Shown: positions 6,066 to 9,947 of the stretch, piece by piece
Position numbering within the stretch: the first letter of the stretch is position 1
Layout: the number at the start of each line of letters is the position of its first letter
Assembly (NCBI GenBank): GCA_031271375.1
Contig: JAISVU010000148.1
Location: forward strand, 1 to 9,947
DNA length: 9,947 bases
Reading direction: 5' to 3'
From: Clostridiales bacterium
GTDB lineage: Bacteria > Bacillota > Clostridia > Lachnospirales > WRAX01
The notes under the pieces: generated by a model
Database searches by the model: none
Told to the model about the DNA's origin: nothing
Seen by the model: only the letters and a program-made list of their open reading frames with translations
Position numbers and translations under genes: made by a program

Positions 6066-7380
6066 GAATGACTGCCGCGAGGCTATTAAGAAACTCATGT
6101 CATATACGGAGAATTACGCTGTCGCGGTCATAGCCGACAACGGCACGCGGCTGACCCGTTTCGCCAACTCGGAAATCCATCAGAATGTCGAGATTGACGA
6201 CGCGGTTATCAAGCTGACGGTCTACAAAGGCAAGAAGGAAGCCACATGCGTTACCAACGCCTTTGACGACGAAAGCCTTAAAGCGCTGGCCGCCCAGGCG
6301 GACGGGATTCTGGACAACATGCCGGACGGGGAGTTTGAGATAATCCCGGCTCCGGGCGCGGATGTGCCGGAAAGCCCATCCGACCCGAGGCTGGCCCAGG
6401 TTTATGACATCAAGGGCCGCGCCGAAGCCGTCAAGCGCAATGTGGATCGCATAGACAAGGATTTCACTGTCTCCGGCTTGCTGTCACTGGACAGATACAT
6501 GCGGGCTTATGGCAACAAGGACGGCGTATTCCGCCATTACGATTTTGATACGCTGACCTGTGAGGTCGTCGCGACGCATAAGGACGGGGCGACGGGTTTC
6601 GCCGCCTCTATGGCAAACAAGCTGGAGGACTGCGATATAGACAGGGCCTTCACAAAGGCGTTAAGCAAGGCTAAGATGGCGGTTAATCCAGTTTTCGCGG
6701 AGCTTGGGGCGTATACCGTGATATTGGAGCCGGAAGCCGTTGCGGACTTGATGGGCTACGCGCTGTATGACCTTAACGCCGAGAACATCCAGGACGGCAC
6801 CAGCTACGCCGCGGGCAAGCTGGGCGAGAAGTTCTTTGGAGACAATATCTTCGTTGAGGACGACGTGAACAATCCCGGCACTTATCAGCGGTTCTTCGAC
6901 GTTGAAGGGCATCCGAGGAAGTCGATTAAGCTCATCGACGGCGGGAAGGTCGTCAATTTCCTTTACTGTTCAAAGACGGCGCAGCGTGACGGCGTGCAAA
7001 GCACCGGCCACGCGATAAGCAGCGGCGGTAACGGCGGCTACCCGTTTAATATCGTGATGCGCGGCGGAGACAGCTCCGTTGAGGAGATGATTGCAGGGAC
7101 TAAAAAGGGTCTGCTTATTACCCGGTTTAACTACACCAACACAGTTAATCCAAAGACCTTGCAAATCACGGGCCTTACCCGGGACGGCACGTTTATGATC
7201 AAGGACGGAAAGATCGCTTATCCCGTAGCGAACATGCGGTTCACCGAGTTCCTTACCGCCGCGTTCAGCAATGTCGCGGCGCTGTCCCGTGAAGTGGTCA
7301 AAGCCGGCACATGGGGCGGCGTGGGTCTGTTCCCGGCCGTTAAAATTGAGAATTTCCACTTTACCGGGGGACAGAAGTAG
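6055..7380 (+). CDS. tldE: TldE/PmbA-type subunit of the TldD-TldE peptidase
   Basis: This is the non-catalytic partner of TldD, 441 residues. The family relation shows in the N-terminal part (residues about 10-60, with an ADNGTRLTRFANSEIHQNV segment of the usual PmbA style) and in the C-terminal block FNYTNTVNPKTLQITGLTRDG, followed by the PVANMRFTEFL stretch. The HExxxH motif of TldD is absent: the equivalent region reads ILEPEAVADLMGYAL, as expected for TldE. Start ATG 6055 lies about 8 bases after GAAGGTAGG. A GTG at 6046 in the same frame would add three residues but overlaps that site. The reading frame overlaps the end of tldD (stop 6063-6065), indicating translational coupling and equal stoichiometry. 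The stop at 7378-7380 is directly followed by the repeat-rich spacer. Confidence 0.93.
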   Translation: MLSKNDCREAIKKLMSYTENYAVAVIADNGTRLTRFANSEIHQNVEIDDAVIKLTVYKGKKEATCVTNAFDDESLKALAAQADGILDNMPDGEFEIIPAPGADVPESPSDPRLAQVYDIKGRAEAVKRNVDRIDKDFTVSGLLSLDRYMRAYGNKDGVFRHYDFDTLTCEVVATHKDGATGFAASMANKLEDCDIDRAFTKALSKAKMAVNPVFAELGAYTVILEPEAVADLMGYALYDLNAENIQDGTSYAAGKLGEKFFGDNIFVEDDVNNPGTYQRFFDVEGHPRKSIKLIDGGKVVNFLYCSKTAQRDGVQSTGHAISSGGNGGYPFNIVMRGGDSSVEEMIAGTKKGLLITRFNYTNTVNPKTLQITGLTRDGTFMIKDGKIAYPVANMRFTEFLTAAFSNVAALSREVVKAGTWGGVGLFPAVKIENFHFTGGQK

Positions 7381-7570
7381 AGTTATGAGTTGAGAATTGA
7401 GAGTGGAGAGTTAAAGGCTTTCGCGCTGTACTCTTTGTACTCTCCGCTCTCCTGATATAGATATATAATACGTAGGGCGCGGCTTCCAGACGCGCCGAGA
7501 CTAGAACAAAATGCTAAATTTGGTTTTACGTTTTTTAACTCTCAGCTCTCAACTATCAATTCTCAACTTC
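7381..7570. repeat. Inverted-arm intergenic repeat between tldE and the beta-galactosidase gene
   Basis: The spacer is bounded by imperfect inverted arms of TTGAGA/TCTCAA words. The arm pairings are 7388-7400 with 7556-7568 (13 bp) and GAGAGTTAAA (7406-7415) with TTTAACTCTC (7534-7543). Inside lie a competing stem (GGAGAGT 7405-7411 with ACTCTCC 7439-7445) and a perfect GC hairpin (GGCGCG 7476-7481, CGCGCC 7491-7496, 9-base loop). No ORF of note is present. The layout resembles non-coding dispersed repeats or MITE-like elements; copy number cannot be judged here. Confidence 0.65.
7453..7469 (+). promoter_or_regulatory. Candidate -10 region(s) for the beta-galactosidase gene
   Basis: An exact TATAAT (7464-7469) and an overlapping extended -10-like TG-A-TATAGA (7453-7461) lie in the spacer about 115-130 bases before the GTG start. 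No good TTGACA-like -35 is correctly spaced, so this is only a possible promoter. Confidence 0.25.
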
Positions 7571-7582
7571 AAGGAGGCAGCC

Positions 7583-9947
7583 GTGAGTAGCTTCGACTAC
7601 ACAAGAATCTCCGACCCCGCATATATTGAAGAGAACCGCCTGCCCGCCCATTCGGATCATATAATCAACGGCGGCGCGTTGACTCTCTATTTAAACGGCT
7701 TGTGGAAGTTCCATTACGCGAAGAACTACGCCAGCACGGTTCCGGGCTTCTGGGAGGATGATTATGACGCTTCGGGCTGGGACGATATAACCGTTCCGGC
7801 CCACATCCAGCTGGAGGGCTACGACGTTCCGCAATACGCCAATGTCCAGTATCCCTGGGACGGACTGGAGCAGATTAAGCCCGGAGAGATTCCGCAAAGG
7901 TTTAACCCCGTAGGGAGCTATGTCCGGTCGTTTACCGTGCCGGAAGATTGGCGGGGCATGGGCTTGCGTATATCCTTCCAGGGAGTGGAAAGCGCTTTCG
8001 CGCTATGGGTCAACGGGCGTTATGTGGGCTACGGTTCGGACGGCTTCACGCCTTCGGATTTTGATATAACGGATTTCACAAGGGACGGCGAGAATAAGCT
8101 GGCTGTCCAGGTCTTTAAATTCAGCGCCGGTTCGTGGCTGGAGGATCAAGACTTTTTCCGGTTTTCCGGCATCTTTCGTGATGTGCTGCTGCAAGCCGTG
8201 CCGTCCGCGCATATTGAGGATGTCAAGGTAGAAACTATCGTCAGCGAAGACCTGAACGAAGCTGTCCTGCGCGTCGGGCTGAACATCCGGGGCGAGGGAA
8301 AACCGCGTCTTAAACTCATGCTTAACGGCGTTTTAATAGCGGAGAATGAGCTTCCCCATTCCGATATCCCCGTACATAACCCCAAGCTATGGAGCGCCGA
8401 AGACCCTGTTCTCTACGAGCTGCTCATCGAGCTTTTTAACAGTGAGGGACAACTTATTGAAACGGTTAATCAACCCGTCGGGTTCCGCCGCTTTGAATTA
8501 AAGGGCAGTCTGATGTGCCTTAACGGGCAGCGCATAGAGTTCCGCGGCGTGAACCGGCACGAGTTTCATCCCCTGCGGGGCAGAACCTTGACCACTGAGG
8601 ATATTGAGACTGACCTTAAAATAATGAAGCGGCTGAACATCAACGCCGTCCGTACCAGTCACTACCCTAACCAGAGCGTATTCTATGCGTTATGCGATAA
8701 ACTTGGGCTTTACGTCATCGACGAAACCAATCTGGAAACCCACGGTATCTGGGACGGCATTTACCGGGGCGAACGGCCCATAACCGACGCCGTTCCCGGA
8801 GACAAGCCCGAGTGGAAGGAAAATGTCCTGAGCCGTGCCAACGCAATGTACCAGCGGGACAAAAACCACCCCTGCGTGCTGATTTGGTCCTGCGGCAACG
8901 AGGCCTTTGGCGGCAGTAATATATATGAGATGTCGAAGCTGTTTAGACGGCTGGATCCTTCGCGGCTTGTGCATTATGAGGGTATAGCCAACGACCGGCG
9001 CTATCCCGGTACCTCCGATATGGAGAGCAGGATGTACGTACCGGCGGCCGAGGCTGGGGTTTATCTGGACGAACACCGGGACAAGCCGTATATCATGTGC
9101 GAGTATGCCCATGCGATGGGAAACTCCCTGGGCGCGGTATATAAATATACGGAGCTGGCCGAGCGGGAACCGCTGTACCAGGGCGGCTTCATATGGGACT
9201 TCGCAGACCAGGCCCTATGGGCAAAGGATCACTACGGGCGGGATTACCTGGCTTATGGCGGCGACTTAGGCGACCGTCCAACGGATTATCATTTCTGCGG
9301 GAACGGAATCGTCCTGGCCGACCGGTCATTAACGCCTATGGCCCAGGAGGTCAAGTATGTCTATCAGGCAATCAAGGTCATTCCGAGTAAATCCGCCGTG
9401 TTGGTAAAGAACCGCAACCTGTTCATATCCACCGAGTATTTGGACTGTATCGCGATCCTAGAGAAAGAGGGACATAAGGTCACGGAAGCCTCGATTGAGG
9501 CGCATGTCCCGCCGATGGGCGAGCTGTTGATTGATTTGCCCTTTACTATACCGGCGGAACCCGGGGAGTATTGCCTTACTGTATCCTTCAGGCTCAGGGA
9601 AGATATGCCCTGGGCGGAAAAGGGATACGAGGTGGCCTTCGGTCAATATATACATAAAAACCCGGCTCAAGCTGTGCAAAAAATAAGAAGACCCTTAAAC
9701 ATTGTCGAGGGATATCATAACTTTGGTGTGACCGGTAAGGATTTCAATGTGCTGTTTTCAAAAACCCACGGCGGATTGACCTCATACAAGTTCGGCGGCA
9801 GGGAGTTTATAACCGCGATTCCCAAGCCCCATTTCTGGCGGGCGCTGCTGCCAAACGACAAGGGCAATCAAATGGCTGCGAGGCACGGTGTATGGCTCCT
9901 GGCGAGCCGCTTCGCCGTTGCGAAGTCTGAAAAGCTGGAAAGGCTGG
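7583..9947 (+). CDS. lacZ: GH2 beta-galactosidase (LacZ type), 3' end outside window
   Basis: The enzyme hydrolyses terminal beta-galactosides such as lactose, probably in the cytoplasm since no signal peptide is visible. The frame opens at GTG 7583, six bases after AAGGAGG (7571-7577), and stays open to the window edge, giving 788 residues of a family usually about 1000 long. N-terminal jelly-roll domain: LNGLWKFHY, then GSYVRSFTVP and SFQGVESAFALWVNG. An immunoglobulin-like domain follows. The TIM barrel begins near EFRGVNRHEFHP (319-330), then RTSHYPN (357-363). The acid/base Glu is Glu440 in WSCGNE and the nucleophile is Glu507 in MCEYAHAMGN, matching Glu461 and Glu537 of the E. coli enzyme. 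GGFIWDFADQ (534-543) completes the active-site framework. The small-domain beta-sandwich begins by about residue 700. The C-terminus is cut by the window, not by mutation. Confidence 0.95.
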   Translation, partial: MSSFDYTRISDPAYIEENRLPAHSDHIINGGALTLYLNGLWKFHYAKNYASTVPGFWEDDYDASGWDDITVPAHIQLEGYDVPQYANVQYPWDGLEQIKPGEIPQRFNPVGSYVRSFTVPEDWRGMGLRISFQGVESAFALWVNGRYVGYGSDGFTPSDFDITDFTRDGENKLAVQVFKFSAGSWLEDQDFFRFSGIFRDVLLQAVPSAHIEDVKVETIVSEDLNEAVLRVGLNIRGEGKPRLKLMLNGVLIAENELPHSDIPVHNPKLWSAEDPVLYELLIELFNSEGQLIETVNQPVGFRRFELKGSLMCLNGQRIEFRGVNRHEFHPLRGRTLTTEDIETDLKIMKRLNINAVRTSHYPNQSVFYALCDKLGLYVIDETNLETHGIWDGIYRGERPITDAVPGDKPEWKENVLSRANAMYQRDKNHPCVLIWSCGNEAFGGSNIYEMSKLFRRLDPSRLVHYEGIANDRRYPGTSDMESRMYVPAAEAGVYLDEHRDKPYIMCEYAHAMGNSLGAVYKYTELAEREPLYQGGFIWDFADQALWAKDHYGRDYLAYGGDLGDRPTDYHFCGNGIVLADRSLTPMAQEVKYVYQAIKVIPSKSAVLVKNRNLFISTEYLDCIAILEKEGHKVTEASIEAHVPPMGELLIDLPFTIPAEPGEYCLTVSFRLREDMPWAEKGYEVAFGQYIHKNPAQAVQKIRRPLNIVEGYHNFGVTGKDFNVLFSKTHGGLTSYKFGGREFITAIPKPHFWRALLPNDKGNQMAARHGVWLLASRFAVAKSEKLERL

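Noticed and set aside
4968..7359. Minus-strand ORFs within tldD and tldE
   Set aside because: They are antisense shadows of strongly supported genes with no start signals.
7691..9679. Minus-strand and off-frame ORFs within the beta-galactosidase gene
   Set aside because: The GTG-started plus-strand frame is open throughout and carries all GH2 motifs; the others have no support.

Overview
The window looks like a chromosomal segment from a Gram-positive anaerobe of the Clostridia type. The grounds are strong AGGAGG-like ribosome binding sites, a T-box leader on an aminoacyl-tRNA synthetase gene, a short (type 3) prolyl-tRNA synthetase, a Firmicutes-style small cupin, and a sigma-28/SigD-like promoter. 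No mobile-element gene, CRISPR array, tRNA or rRNA is visible. Lineage is inferred from these traits; species cannot be named.

Left part (1-1240): a very small methionine-rich ORF (54 residues, 18 of them Met) with a good ribosome binding site is followed by a stem with a T-run. Next comes a 186-residue unrecognised helical protein with a hydrophobic N-terminus. A consensus promoter then drives a complete T-box riboswitch: a Stem I with a CCC (proline) specifier, an antiterminator with a 7-nt bulge, and a terminator.

Middle (1263-4499): the T-box controls proS (478 aa). proS converges on a small cupin gene on the minus strand, and the 86-bp gap between them is a fold-back made of short tandem repeats. 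Divergent from the cupin, a near-perfect sigma-28-type promoter (TAAAGT, 16-nt TAAA-to-GCCGATAA spacing) precedes an unrecognised 289-aa protein, suggesting motility-regulon expression. A small 48-codon minus-strand ORF converges on that gene.

Right part (4552-9947): a consensus promoter drives a two-gene tldD-tldE (pmbA) operon whose reading frames overlap by 11 nt. This encodes the catalytic (HExxxH) and non-catalytic subunits of the TldD/TldE metallopeptidase. A roughly 190-bp repeat-rich spacer with terminal inverted arms follows. Its right arm ends just before the ribosome binding site of a GTG-started GH2 beta-galactosidase gene that runs off the window's right edge.

Most of the window is ordinary housekeeping and catabolic content. 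The items most worth a second look are the Met-rich micro-ORF, the sigma-28-type promoter on the unknown 289-aa gene, and the two fold-back intergenic repeats.
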